The notes beneath the pieces are model-generated. The model searched no databases. It saw nothing but the letters and a program-made list of their open reading frames with translations, and was not told the origin of the DNA. A stretch of DNA of 64,000 bases from Sodiomyces alkalinus F11 (taxonomy: Eukaryota; Ascomycota; Sordariomycetes; Glomerellales; Plectosphaerellaceae). Numbering within the stretch: the first letter of the stretch is position 1; the number at the start of each line of letters is the position of its first letter. The DNA is taken from the NCBI RefSeq assembly GCF_003711515.1, contig NW_021167086.1, positions 587,770 through 651,769 of the forward strand. Direction: 5' to 3'. Of the stretch, positions 21,318 through 31,751 are shown piece by piece. The position numbers were made by a program, and so were the translations under genes.

Positions 21318-23966
21318 ATGAAATTCGGCCAACAGCTCCGGTCGAGTATCATCCGCGAGTACCAATGGTACTACATCGACTACAATGGGCTCAAGGATGA
21401 GCTCAAATCTGCCTCGGGCGACGTGGTCCCCGTAACAACCCCCGACGCCAAGGCCAACGCCGACGACCCCAAGGGCAAGGCCGCCGCGACCCAGCCCACC
21501 GAACGCCGCCGCGAATGGACCGAAGACGACGAGACCCGGTTCGTGAAGAAGCTCGAGATGGAGCTCGACAAGGTGCACACGAAACAGCAGGTGAAGGCCA
21601 GGGAGATTACGAGGCGCATCGTCGTCAGCGAGAAGGAGGTCGAGAGCGTCGTCAACCGGCTCAACGAGCGGGGGCCCCAGGAGCCGGGGCCCAGCGAGGA
21701 GGAGTTTATCCTGCTCGAGGAGGTCCTCAGTGATATCATCGCCGATGTCCACGACCTTTCCAAGTTTGTCCAGCTCAATTATACCGGGTTCTACAAGATT
21801 ATCAAAAAACACGACGTACGTTTTTGCATGAGACCCTTCAAATGTCGGCCTTTAGAGGAAGAACCCCTTACTGACATGTTTCTTGGAATACTTGCAGAAA
21901 ATGACCAACTGGCACTTGAAACCAGCCTTCGATGCGCGACTCAAAGCGAAGCCCTTCTACAAAGAAAACTACGACGCCTCGGTCGTCCAGCTGTCGAAAC
22001 TCTACAACCTCGTCCGGACACGCGGTAACCCGGTAAAGGGAGACAGTGCCGCCGGCGGATCCCAGGGCAGCTTCGTCCGCAACACGACCAAGTACTGGGT
22101 CCACCCGGACAACGTCACCGAGCTCAAGCTCGTCATCCTCAAGCACCTGCCCGTGCTGGTCTTCAACGCCAGCAAGGAGTTCGAGCCCGAGGACTCGGCC
22201 ATCACTTCCATCTACTACGACAACCCGGACACCTGGGAGCTGTACGAGGGCCGTCTCAAAAAGTCCGAGGGCGCCGAGGCCATCCGCCTGCGCTGGTACG
22301 GTGGCATGCAGAGCGAGAACATCTTCGTCGAGCGCAAGACCCACCGCGAAGACTGGACCGGCGAGAAGTCGGTCAAGGCGCGCTTCTCCCTCAAGGAGAA
22401 GAACGTCAACGCCTACATGCGCGGCGAGCTCCTCCCCGCCGCCATCTTCGAAAAGGCGCGGAAGGAGGGCAAGAAGCCCAAGAAGCAGATCGACGAGGAC
22501 GAGCGCCTCGCCGCCGAGGTCCAGTACTCCGTCCTCAAGCACGGGTACAGGCCCGTCTGTCGGTCCTTCTACAACCGTACGGCCTTCCAGCTGCCGGCCG
22601 ATGCGCGGGTCCGCATCTCCCTCGATACCGAGCTGACCATGATCCGCGAGGACAACCTCGACGGGGTCCGACGCTCCGGCGACAACTGGAGGCGCATGGA
22701 CATCGGCGTCGACTACCCGTTCTCCCAGCTCCCGCCCAAGGACGTGGCGCGCTTCCCCTACGCCATCCTGGAAGTCAAACTCCAGACCCAGCTGGGACAG
22801 GAGCCGCCCGAGTGGGTGCGTCAGCTCATCTCGAGCCACCTCGTCGAGGCCGTGCCCAAGTTTTCCAAGTTCATCCACGGCGTGGCGTGCCTGTTCCCCG
22901 GACGTATCCATCTGCTCCCCTTCTGGATGCCCCAGATGGACGTGGACATTCGGAAACCCGTTAGCCACGACTTTGGTATCCAGCACCGGCTGGAGCATTC
23001 GACGACCACTACGACTTCAGACGAGGAGGAGGAGGAGGAGGAGGACGACGACGACTACGACTCCGACAAGGACGATTTCCCCCGGCCTGCAGCACCTGCA
23101 GCAGCAGCAGCAGCAGCAGGGGCCCGTAGCATTGCAACCGAGGGTGAACCATCCGCCGCAGCTCCCGGAGCGACGGGCAGACGCGGAGACGGCGCTCTCG
23201 ACGTCGAAGACCAGACCACGACAGACGCCATCGCGGCAGCAGCGGCGACGACATCAAACGGGGACTACATCTACTACTCGGACGACGAGTACGACGACAA
23301 CGACCGGCTCGAAGAGGCGAGGCGGCTGGGCGGCTGGACGTACTACTCCACCCTCGCCAGCGTCAAGGGGTCGGAGTTTGCGCACCATACCCTGGAAGCC
23401 CTCCAGTGGCTGGTCCCCTACCCGCGGGCCGAGCGCATCCCGCGACGCGAGGCGCAGGAACGGCTTTTCGGCCCGGGCGAGGTGCAGACCAAGAAGTTCA
23501 AGGCACCGCCCGGCACGAAGATCTACGTGCCCGTGCGGGTTGAGCCCAAGGTGTACTTTGCGGCGGAGAGGACGTTCCTGGGATGGGTGAGACAAACGCT
23601 CTTCTTCTTTTTTTTTTTCTCTCTCTTCCCTACTCCTCTATTTCCAGTTTTGCTGACGGGAAACGCGGAAAATAAACAAAACAGCTCGAATACTCTATTT
23701 ACGTGGGCGCGGTAGCCGTGACGCTCCTCAACTTCAGCGCGAGCCCGACCAGCGCCTCCTTCATCGTCGCCGGCATCTTCACCCTCCTCGCCGTCCTCTC
23801 CATTTGTTACTCCGTCGCCATTTACCTGTACCGCAGCGCCGCCATCCGCAACCGCCGGAACGTCAAGTACTACGACCGCTGGGGGCCGAGCGCCCTCTGC
23901 GCCGCCCTTTTCGTGTCTGTCATTATCAATTTCGTTGTCGAGGGGCGGAGTCGGGAGTATTGGTGA
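21318..23966 (+). CDS. VTC4: Vacuolar transporter chaperone VTC4, polyphosphate polymerase
   Basis: Catalytic subunit of the VTC complex, which makes inorganic polyphosphate from ATP and moves it into the vacuole or acidocalcisome. Exons are 21,318-21,815, 21,898-23,586 and 23,685-23,966, giving 822 residues. The SPX domain (residues 1 to about 166) starts [20 protein letters not shown] and senses inositol pyrophosphates. The VTC tunnel domain (about 200-490) has the basic and acidic residues expected in [30 protein letters not shown] and [14 protein letters not shown] long acidic then Ala-rich linker follows (about 525-610). The C-terminus has three membrane segments, in [28 protein letters not shown] and [16 protein letters not shown]. 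The linker is longer than in yeast and rich in simple repeats. Confidence 0.95.
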
Positions 23967-24183
23967 GGGAAAGCAAGCAGGGGCAGAAAAGAGAGGAAAA
24001 AGAAGAAGAAAAAACCCCATAGAGATCGATGCATGGATCGGAGCAATTCGGTTTGTTGTATGAGGTGTTTTGGTTCTCATGAGTTGGTGGAATCTGGAAA
24101 TCGATCTTGGAGTTGCATCTGTAAATCACGAATCTCCCTTTCCGTTACGAACATGAGCATCACATCGTCGGATCTGCTCCCTC

Positions 24184-27100
24184 CTAGACAACAGCAGTGA
24201 CACGCCGCACAGTCCTCCTAGCCCCCTCCCCAGCCACCAGAATCAACCCCTCCATCTCCAGCGCGCGCATGGCTTCGGTAAACTCGGCCTGCTCCACCGG
24301 AACGCTGGACCCCTCGCCCAACAAGCGCGCCACCTCGCCCCACCGCACGGCCTGTCCGCCGGCGGTCATGTCGTCCAGCAAGCGCAGCGTGGCGTCCTTG
24401 ATCTCATCGCGGCGGCGGCGTTCCGCGGCGCTGGTGCCCTCGGTGAGCAGGCTCATGTCGATGCGGCCCTCGGCGTCGGTGGCGGCGGTCTTGAGGGCGG
24501 AGCGGATGAGCCGGGCGGCCTCTTTCACGTCGGCGCGGGTGACGGTGTGCGAGAGGCGCATCTTGGCGTGGGCCTCGGCGAGGCGGATCATGGACTCGAG
24601 CTGGCGCGTCGTGGCGGTGATGCGCTTCTCGGCGGCGCGGACGTCTTGGCCCAGCTTGCGCATCTCGACGTAGCTGTCGACGAGCTCTTGGGCGGCGTCT
24701 TGCGAGATGGTGGGGTGGATGGTGGCGCGGGCGTAGGAGATGTAGGAGGTGAGGAACTCGACGGGCTGACGTGGTGTTAGATTTCTTTTTTTCTTTTTTT
24801 CTTTCTTCTTTCTTTTGAATGAATTGGCAAAGAAGCAAAACTTACGAGAATGTCATTGTTCGAAGGCGCCGAGTCGGGCGCATCTTCAAGGTACAGGGAG
24901 AGAAGATGGCGAGCCAGTCGACGGTCATTCTTCTCATCGACGCGATCGAGGATCAAATACACGAGATCAAAACGCGACAGGAGCGTCGGCGGCAGGTCGA
25001 TGTTCTGGGGAACCGGCAAATTCGGATTGTACCTACTGCCGATGGGGTTGGCAGAAGCGAGGATACTCGTCCGGGCGTTCAGGGTGGTGATGATGCCCGC
25101 CTTGGCCACCGACACGGTCTGCTGCTCCATGACTTCGTGGAGGACCGAGCGGGTCGCATCGGACATCTTGTCGAACTCGTCGATGCAGCAGACGCCGCCG
25201 TCCGACAGGACGAGGGCGCCCGATTCGAGGACGAGCTGGCGGGTCTCCGGGTCGCGCGTCACGTACGCCGTCAGGCCCACGGCCGAGGAGCCCTTCCCGC
25301 TGGTGTAGACGCCGCGCGGGGCGATCTTGTGCACGTAGCCCAGGAGCTGCGACTTGGAGGTGGACGGGTCGCCGCAGAGGAGGACGTTGATGTCGCCGCG
25401 GTACTTGGGGCTGCCGCCCTTCTGGAAGGTCTTGTTCGTGCCGCCGAAGAGCTGCAGGAGGATGCCTTTCTTCACGTCGTCCATCTCGAAGATGGACGGC
25501 GCGAGGGATCGCGACAGGAGCTCGTAAATGTCGTCCCGCGCCGCCGTCTCTTTGATCTTCTCCTCTTCCTCGGGCGTGATTCTCCGCGTCTGCTCCATGT
25601 TGTTGTTGTCGGCCCTGGCGGCATCGTCTCCCTCGTCGCCCTCGATGACCAGGGTAGACGGGTCGGCACCCATCCGCTTCTTGTCGACCTTTTGCACGTG
25701 CAGGACGTCGACGTAGGTCTTGTAGACGCTCTTGATGGTCCTCTGGCGAGGGTTGACGCGTACGGGGTTGACGCGGAAGATGCCCGTCAGCTGCACGCGA
25801 TCACCGGCCTTGCAAAAGTCCACGAGCTCGTTGTACACACAGACGGAGACCGAGTGCGGCGTCTGACCGGCCGGCACGGCGTCGGGGGTCTCCTGCAGCT
25901 TGATGACCTGCTTGTCCTCGAACGAGCAGCGGTTGTGGACGATCTGCATCGAGTTCTTCTGGGCGCAGCGAGGGCGGGGGCACTCGGTGGGCTCGCGGAT
26001 CTTGCCCCGGTCGAGGCCGACGTTGACGGAATGGTTGCAGACGTTGCAGCGGAAGAAGGCGTCCTTCATGTCGGGAATGACCGGGGTGGTCCGGATGACG
26101 AGACCCTTGATGGTGATGAGCCTGTCCATGTCGGACGGGTTGAGGTCTCGTAGGTTGGTGATCTTGTCCAGGCCGAAGGGACGCACCATGTAGATCATCT
26201 GCGAGACGCTATCCTCCAACGAGGGCTGGTCGGCTTGGGACCGTTGCGAGGGGGGCTCATCCGGCCGATCCGAGCTGGGGAACATGGGCTCGGAGCTCTG
26301 CGAGCTCGGATTGTTGTTGTTGTTGTTGCTGTTGCGCTGCGACCCCGGGCCGGTGGAGCTCTGTGAGCGCTGACGTAGGGTCTCGGTCCTGGCCAGCTCC
26401 ACCATCAAGTCGTGGACGGACTGATCCATGACGGGCACAATCTCCTGCGGGTAGGCCTGGATCTGGTGCCACAGTTTGCGCGTGGGGGGGTAGAGGTTGA
26501 GGTCGGAAATGTCGAGGTAGAGTCTCGTGCTGCCCAGGAGAAGCATGTTCTCGAGGGCCTCCCAGTAGGGCTTGGAGTTGGCATCGGGAGCGTCGTGCAC
26601 GTCGGCCTCGGTAGCGCCGTCTCTGTACATACGGTATTTGAGGGTAAAGTGGCGCAAGAAGTCCTTGAAAGCGTTGAAGGTGTCGTCGATGGAGACGGTG
26701 GTACCCCAAATCATGCTCTGGCCCTGGCCGGCCAGGCGATCGGCTTCGGAGGTGTGCGGATCCGGATTGCTGAACGAGGCGGCATCCGACCCCAGGGGTG
26801 CGGGTGCTGCGGCGTGTTCCCGCGTCACACGGCCGGATTCGTCGACGAAGAGGCGACGGACGGAGCGAGAAGACGGCCCCAGGGCGTCGGAGTTGATGTC
26901 GCCTCTGCGGGAGCGGGCGGTGGCGGAACGGTCGGAAACGAAGAGACCGCTGCTGCTCTCGCTGCGCAGGTCAGAGTGCGAGTGCGGCGGTCTTACAGAT
27001 CGGCCTGGGCTTGAACTCGGGTCGTATCGGATAGGGGAGGAGTCTGCAGCGTGTGTCAGCGAACAGCGACTGATACTGATGGTGAGAAGCGCGGCACCCG

Positions 27101-27528
27101 TTACCTCGCATCTGGGCGCTGGCCCGAGGCGTCCGATCACCATCGCCTTGGGACTGCGTATCAGTCTGCTGGCGGAGAGGGGAGCTAGGAGGCGGTCTCG
27201 CCGCGGCAGAGCTCTGGCTGTTGGTCATATGGCGCAGGGGGGACGAGACATTGTGGTTGGAGGGGCCGTTACGGTCGGCGGCGGCGGGGGCGGGGGCGGG
27301 GGCGGGAGAGGACGACTGGTAGACGAGAGGGCTGGATTGGAGCCTCGAGGGGCGGGGCTGACGAGGGGTTCGGGCGCCCTGCGAGCCCTCCTGCGAGCCC
27401 TCCTGCGATGCATTGTCAGCAGGACCGGCAGCAGGACTACTCTGGGCGACGGACGAGTTCCTCGTGGATCGGCGAGGGGTTCCGGCCTGAGAGCTGCGGG
27501 TTGACCGCCTGCGTGTGGGGGAAGACAT
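24184..27528 (-). CDS. MCM4: Replicative helicase subunit MCM4
   Basis: Subunit of the hexameric MCM2-7 helicase loaded at origins in G1 and active in the CMG complex. Exons are 27,105-27,528, 24,846-27,043 and 24,184-24,765, giving 1,067 residues. The first 200 residues are Ser/Pro/Gln-rich, with many SP, TP and SQ sites expected for CDK and DDK control. The zinc-binding region reads CNVCNHSV then CPRPRC. The ATPase has Walker A GDPSTSKSQLLGY, Walker B CCIDEFDKMSD and arginine finger LLSRFDLVYLILD. The junctions restore ASAQMRDSSPIRYDP and NNDILPVEFLTSYI. The winged-helix C-terminus ends RRVTAVV. The shared promoter with RET3 carries three ACGCGT motifs. Assignment to MCM4 rests on the N-terminal phosphosite region and overall pattern. 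Confidence 0.96.
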
Positions 27529-28115
27529 GACGAAGGGGTGCAGGCAGAGAGAGTACAGAGTAGAGTAGAGGAGAGGAGAGTAGAAAGTCGAAGTGTGCTG
27601 TGGCGTACAAAGGGCAAGCAGTGTCAGGATAATGTTTTGAAGGCCCGGCAATTGCGTTGCTTCGAGTAATGAGTGACGTGCAAGGGAGACAGACGATGAG
27701 AAGGAAGCGAAACGAAACGAAGCCTTTGTGGGAGAATCAAAAAGTGGGCCCCAATTTCCAATTTACTGCAGCCACTTTACGCGTTTCCAGGGCTGGACGC
27801 GTTTCGAAAAGGGGAAAGGGGGGGAAGACGCGTTTCCACTTTACGCGGTACGTAGTTACACGGTACCAAGTACTTCGGAGCGGCCAAACAAGACACCGAC
27901 CACCCTCAACTTACCGACTCGGCGCTGACCAGGGTACGTTGTCAAGTGCGCCGCCAGGCTGGTCAATAACGGACCTACCTACAGCTACAGATACAAACAC
28001 CTCTAGATACACCTCTAGATACACCTCTAGATACACCTCAATCCCACTACCAACGCCCTCCAAACAAAGTAAAGGTTCACCGGGGGCTGGCCTTCGAGCT
28101 CACCACTCTGTCAAC
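27529..28115. other. Divergent promoter of MCM4 and RET3
   Basis: A 587-base region between two divergent genes. Besides the ACGCGT cluster it has a purine run near the MCM4 start (about 27,545-27,590) and three to four copies of a 12-base unit, ACCTCTAGATAC, at about 28,000-28,040 in the RET3 leader side. Confidence 0.6.
27779..27833. promoter_or_regulatory. Triple MluI cell-cycle box (MCB) cluster
   Basis: ACGCGT occurs at 27,779-27,784, 27,797-27,802 and 27,828-27,833, each followed by TTTC, and a near match (ACGCGG) at 27,843-27,848. ACGCGT is the core of the MCB element bound by the MBF complex that drives G1/S transcription of replication genes. The cluster is 250-305 bases before the MCM4 start. 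That MBF acts here is an inference from the motif and the target gene. Confidence 0.7.
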
Positions 28116-29232
28116 ATGGCGCCAGGATTGTCTCTTTTCTCGGTCAACGCTTTTGTCATTCTAAGCATTGAGGATGGCTCCAGGCTCTTTGCCAAGTACG
28201 CCTCTTTCGATCATCCCTCCTTTCGGACACAAAAACTGACGACGGTGATCCGACTGTGATATAGATACTACACTCCTCCCCATAATGTCGTGGCAGGATT
28301 CAAGGATGGTATGCAGTGTCCTTTGCTCCCGATCGAATGACCATCGATCGGAGACACCCTCAATGCGTAATGCGCCATCGCCAAACACGCGCATACCTTG
28401 ACCCTGACTAACGCATGATCCTCCCTCCTCGATAGGCCAGGTCCCCGCCGAGATGAACCCGTACCCAGACGTCAAGTCGCAAAAGGCCTTCGAAAAGGGG
28501 TTGTTGGAGAAGACGGCTAAGCAGACGGGCGACATTATTCTATACGACAACCGGGTTGTGTAGGTTTCTCCAACACCACGCGCGGAGACGATAGAGACAG
28601 GGGGAGGAGCGAAAGGTCGGTTAACACCGTGGCCAGATTGTACAAGATGGAGAGCGACTGCATGCTCTACCTGGTCGGTTCCGTCGACGAGAACGAGGTA
28701 AGGCTGCCCGCGGCCATTTTGGCTGAGACATACGATGACGTGGGGGGCTGATGCTGACACTTGGGAAAAGGTGCTTCTTTACAACGCCATCCTAGCACTC
28801 CGCGACAGTCTGCATCTTCTATTCAAGTAAGAGACGCTCCTCTCCCGAGTTAGTCGTTAGAAAGAAAGAAAGAAAGAAAGGCAGGAAAGAAAGAAAGACA
28901 GGAAATAAAAGGAGGGAAAGGAGGGAAAAGAGGGAAAAGAGGGAAAAGAGGGAAAGGAAAAAAAGGCAAAATCTAACGAAAACTTCTCCAGGCAAGCCGT
29001 CGACAGGAGGACCATCACGGAAAACCTAGACCTCCTCTCCCTCGCCGTCGACGAGATTGTCGACGACGGCGTCATCCTCGAGACGGACCCCACCATCATC
29101 GTGCAGCGCGTCAGCCGGGCGCCGGCCCAGGACGTCGATCTCCGCCGCATCGACCTCAGCGAACAGGGCGTCAACAACCTGGCGCAGTTGGGCCGGTCCA
29201 AGCTGGCCGATTGGCTAAGACAAGGTCTATAA
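28116..29232 (+). CDS. RET3: Coatomer subunit zeta
   Basis: Small subunit of the COPI coat that forms Golgi-to-ER vesicles. Exons are 28,116-28,195, 28,265-28,308, 28,436-28,559, 28,637-28,697, 28,771-28,826 and 28,992-29,232, giving 201 residues. The product has the longin-like fold of adaptor small chains: LFSVNAFVILSIEDGSRLFAKYY, DIILYDNRVVLYKMESD, MLYLVGSVDENEVLLYNAIL, LHLLFKQAVDRRTITENL and DEIVDDGVILETDP. All five introns are GT-AG, 69-165 bases long, several with visible CTAAC branch points. Intron 5 is a purine-rich run of AAAG and AGGGA units. Convergent with SUA5. Confidence 0.95.
28860..28975 (+). repeat. Purine-rich simple repeats in RET3 intron 5
   Basis: AAAG and GGGAAAAGA units fill most of the last RET3 intron. 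The tract is purely purine over more than 50 bases on this strand apart from a few C and T. It is a low-complexity intron filler with no coding meaning. Confidence 0.8.
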
Positions 29233-29582
29233 GGAAGGAAAGAAAGAGACAGAGACGGAGCGTCAAGGGGGCAGGGGGGCAAGGGCGAGGAACAAAGGGG
29301 AACAAAAGAGGAAGCGCATCTTCGGTTGCCACGGAGTTTTCTATCGGATTCAATTGTCGGTCTCGGGCATGTTGTCGTTTTTCTTCTTCTCTTGTTTTCC
29401 CTCGTGCCATTTGCATCAGACAGGAGGCAGGGCCAAAGAAAAATAAACCAAAGCAACATGCCAACTCGTACATGATTCGACGTGGGGAGGACCAGCACAT
29501 CCTCGTTCCTCTATTATGATCTATATATGCAATGTGTGTGTTTTCTGCTTGGCGAGAAACACGAGAAATAAAAACGACCCAT
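29233..29582. other. Convergent RET3/SUA5 3' region
   Basis: About 350 bases between two stop codons, expected to hold both 3' UTRs. No separate feature is seen. Confidence 0.6.
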
Positions 29583-31046
29583 CTACACCCGTATCTCCGA
29601 CGCAGCTTTGCGCAACCTGTTCATGACCGCCGCGGCCATGTCATCCCCATCGCTAATCCCATCGACGAAAATGGTGTCCACCTGCCTCCTGTCCAGCTCT
29701 CTCAACGCCGAAAACAACCCCTGGGCGATCCCCCTCGTGTCGTCTCCCAAGTCGATGTCCAAAATGCGCGCCAAAGGCTTGCCGTCGCCATCTCGCAACT
29801 CGCCCTCCCGCACCTCGAACAGCGCTTCCCCGCCATCTGTCGTAGCCAGACCCGCATCCGCCACAACCTCGGGCATGACGAGCGAGCTCCCACCGCCCTG
29901 TAGCCCGCCTACCCGCTTCCACCTCCGGGTGCGAATGGTCCCCATTCGCCTAGACCCTTCCGACCCGGCCCGCGTGCCATGGACAGACGAAGCAGTAGAA
30001 GAACCTCCCGGGAGGCAAAGCACGCGCTGCCAATCCTCCACCGCGACGCCATCCGCACCCGCCCGATACGCCGCCTCGTACAGCACGACGCGCGCCCGGG
30101 GACTATAATGCTTATACTTCATCCCCGGGGCCCTGGGCGCGGCAACCGCCGTCTTCCTCCCGTCCTCCGCGGCATCCTTGTACGCCTTGACGGCGCCCTC
30201 CCAGCCGGGACACGACCGCAGCTCGGCGAGCGACACGCCGCCGGGGCGCAGGACGGCGGGCGGGTCGCAGAGGCCGTCGACCACGGTGCTCTCCACGCCG
30301 ACGGTGCAGGGCCCGCCGTCGAGGATGAGGCGGATGCGGCCGTGCAGGTCGTCGAGGACGTGGGTGGCGGTGGTCGGGGAGGGTTTGGTGGAGGCGTTGG
30401 CGGAGGGGGCGGCGAGGGGGGCGTTGGCGAGGCGGATCAGGGTGAGGGCCAGCGGGGAGTCGGGCATGCGGGCGCCGAAGGTGGGGAGGCCGGCTGTTAC
30501 TTCCGGGGCGAGCTTGGAGGGGGTGGGGTTCGGGAGGAGGATGGTGAGGGGGCCGGGCCAGAAGCGGTCGATGAGGGGTTGGTAGATGGTCGGGATGGGG
30601 TCTGCGGGCTTTTGCGAGGAGGAGGATGAGGAGGAGGAGCGGCAGGACGGTGCTGTTTGTGAGCTGGTGTTGGTGTTCCCTTCGCCATGGCAGCCGTTGG
30701 TGTCATCTTTGTCATCTCGCGGCTGGAGGAAACGCCGGAGCATGTCGAGGTCACTGACATGAACGATGAGCGGGTTATCCGCAGGTCGACCCTTGGCGGC
30801 GTAGATGCCCTTGACGGCCTTGCTGCGCGTGGCATCGGCTGCGAGTCCGTAGACGGTCTCGGTTGGGAAAGCCACGGGGATGTCGCTCGTCTTGAGTTCC
30901 CGTGCTGCTTCTCGTAGCGCTTCCATGGATTGTGATGAGTGGGGATCCGTAGAGATGTGCCACTTGCCCAGCTTCTCGCCGCCGACTTGCTCGAAGTGGC
31001 CCAGCTCCCGACTGCCTATCCTCACTATTCTAGTCTCTGTCGCCAT
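29583..31046 (-). CDS. SUA5: Threonylcarbamoyl-AMP synthase (Sua5/YrdC)
   Basis: Makes threonylcarbamoyl-AMP from threonine, bicarbonate and ATP for t6A37 modification of ANN-decoding tRNAs. Intronless, 487 residues from the ATG at 31,046 (MATETRIVRIGSRELG). The YrdC domain (about 50-265) shows VAFPTETVYGLAADAT, AAKGRPADNPLIVHV, FWPGPLTILLP, ARMPDSPLALTLI, AAPSANAS and VESTVVDGL. The linker PGMKYKHYSPRA and the C-terminal Sua5 domain follow. A Ser-run insert ([10 protein letters not shown]) lies inside the YrdC domain. Upstream, the frame stays open to 31,262 without any ATG and encodes a presequence-like segment plus a Thr run, so a non-AUG mitochondrial form is conceivable but unproven. Confidence 0.95.
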   Translation of the reverse strand: MATETRIVRIGSRELGHFEQVGGEKLGKWHISTDPHSSQSMEALREAARELKTSDIPVAFPTETVYGLAADATRSKAVKGIYAAKGRPADNPLIVHVSDLDMLRRFLQPRDDKDDTNGCHGEGNTNTSSQTAPSCRSSSSSSSSQKPADPIPTIYQPLIDRFWPGPLTILLPNPTPSKLAPEVTAGLPTFGARMPDSPLALTLIRLANAPLAAPSANASTKPSPTTATHVLDDLHGRIRLILDGGPCTVGVESTVVDGLCDPPAVLRPGGVSLAELRSCPGWEGAVKAYKDAAEDGRKTAVAAPRAPGMKYKHYSPRARVVLYEAAYRAGADGVAVEDWQRVLCLPGGSSTASSVHGTRAGSEGSRRMGTIRTRRWKRVGGLQGGGSSLVMPEVVADAGLATTDGGEALFEVREGELRDGDGKPLARILDIDLGDDTRGIAQGLFSALRELDRRQVDTIFVDGISDGDDMAAAVMNRLRKAASEIRV

Positions 31047-31751
31047 GTTGGGCAGAGGATGGCGTGATGTGGCAGTAGTAGTAGTAGTAGTAGTAGTATA
31101 AACCGGCGTGTTGCTGCTGGTCGAGGCGATGCTGAAGCTGGAAAGCCAGCGTCGAATTATACCGGAGAAGTTGATGAGAGCCAATTTGACTGTTTGGCCG
31201 TGAACCTCGTCAAGGGCTCTCTCTCTCTCTGTTGCTCCGGAGTCAACCTGTGACTTTCTTTATTGATGTATTAGGGTATCATGGGATTAAGTGGAAGGAG
31301 AAGAGTGAAATGTTCGGAGCTTCAGGGTGATGGCATGAGTTGTTGGGCAACGTCGATGTAGTTGGTGTAAGAAGAAATTCATTTCTTGCTGCGGGTTGAG
31401 TTGAGTCATGGGCCTTTTTTCTTTTTCGTTTTCTTTTTCTTTTTCTTTTTCTTTTTCTTTTTCTTTTTCTTTTTCTTTTTCTTTTTACTACTGCCGGCTG
31501 GCGCCGGCTGCAGGCACACTCGGCCACACTCCCGGCTCAACACTCCGGGGCTCCGGACGCCTGGCCGCAAGACTCGGACAAGGGCTTTATGTCTGCTAGA
31601 CTCGATACCATCTCCTCAAATAACATACTTTACCGCCCCTTCGTGTCTTGTAAAAATGATACATGCCAAGTCAAGGCCGGCTGCTTTTTTCTATCTACCC
31701 ATCTAAGTAAACCCCTTGCTCGTCGGACCCCTTCCGGCGAAGAAGCCCCCC
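31047..31751. other. SUA5 promoter and COG4 3' region
   Basis: About 700 bases. It includes a GTA trinucleotide run (about 31,075-31,099) and a long hexanucleotide repeat listed separately. No gene is supported. Confidence 0.6.
31412..31487. repeat. TTTTTC hexanucleotide microsatellite
   Basis: At least nine near-perfect copies of CTTTTT run without interruption, with slightly irregular units at the left end. It is a pyrimidine/purine strand-asymmetric tract between SUA5 and COG4. Confidence 0.9.

Noticed and set aside
24815..26153. Long plus-strand frames opposite MCM4
   Set aside because: GC-rich third positions create long antisense frames; the MCM ATPase motifs are all on the minus strand.
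28860..29498. 213-codon minus-strand frame opposite RET3
   Set aside because: It is antisense to RET3 exon 6 and its purine-rich intron; the Phe/Ser runs come from the repeat.
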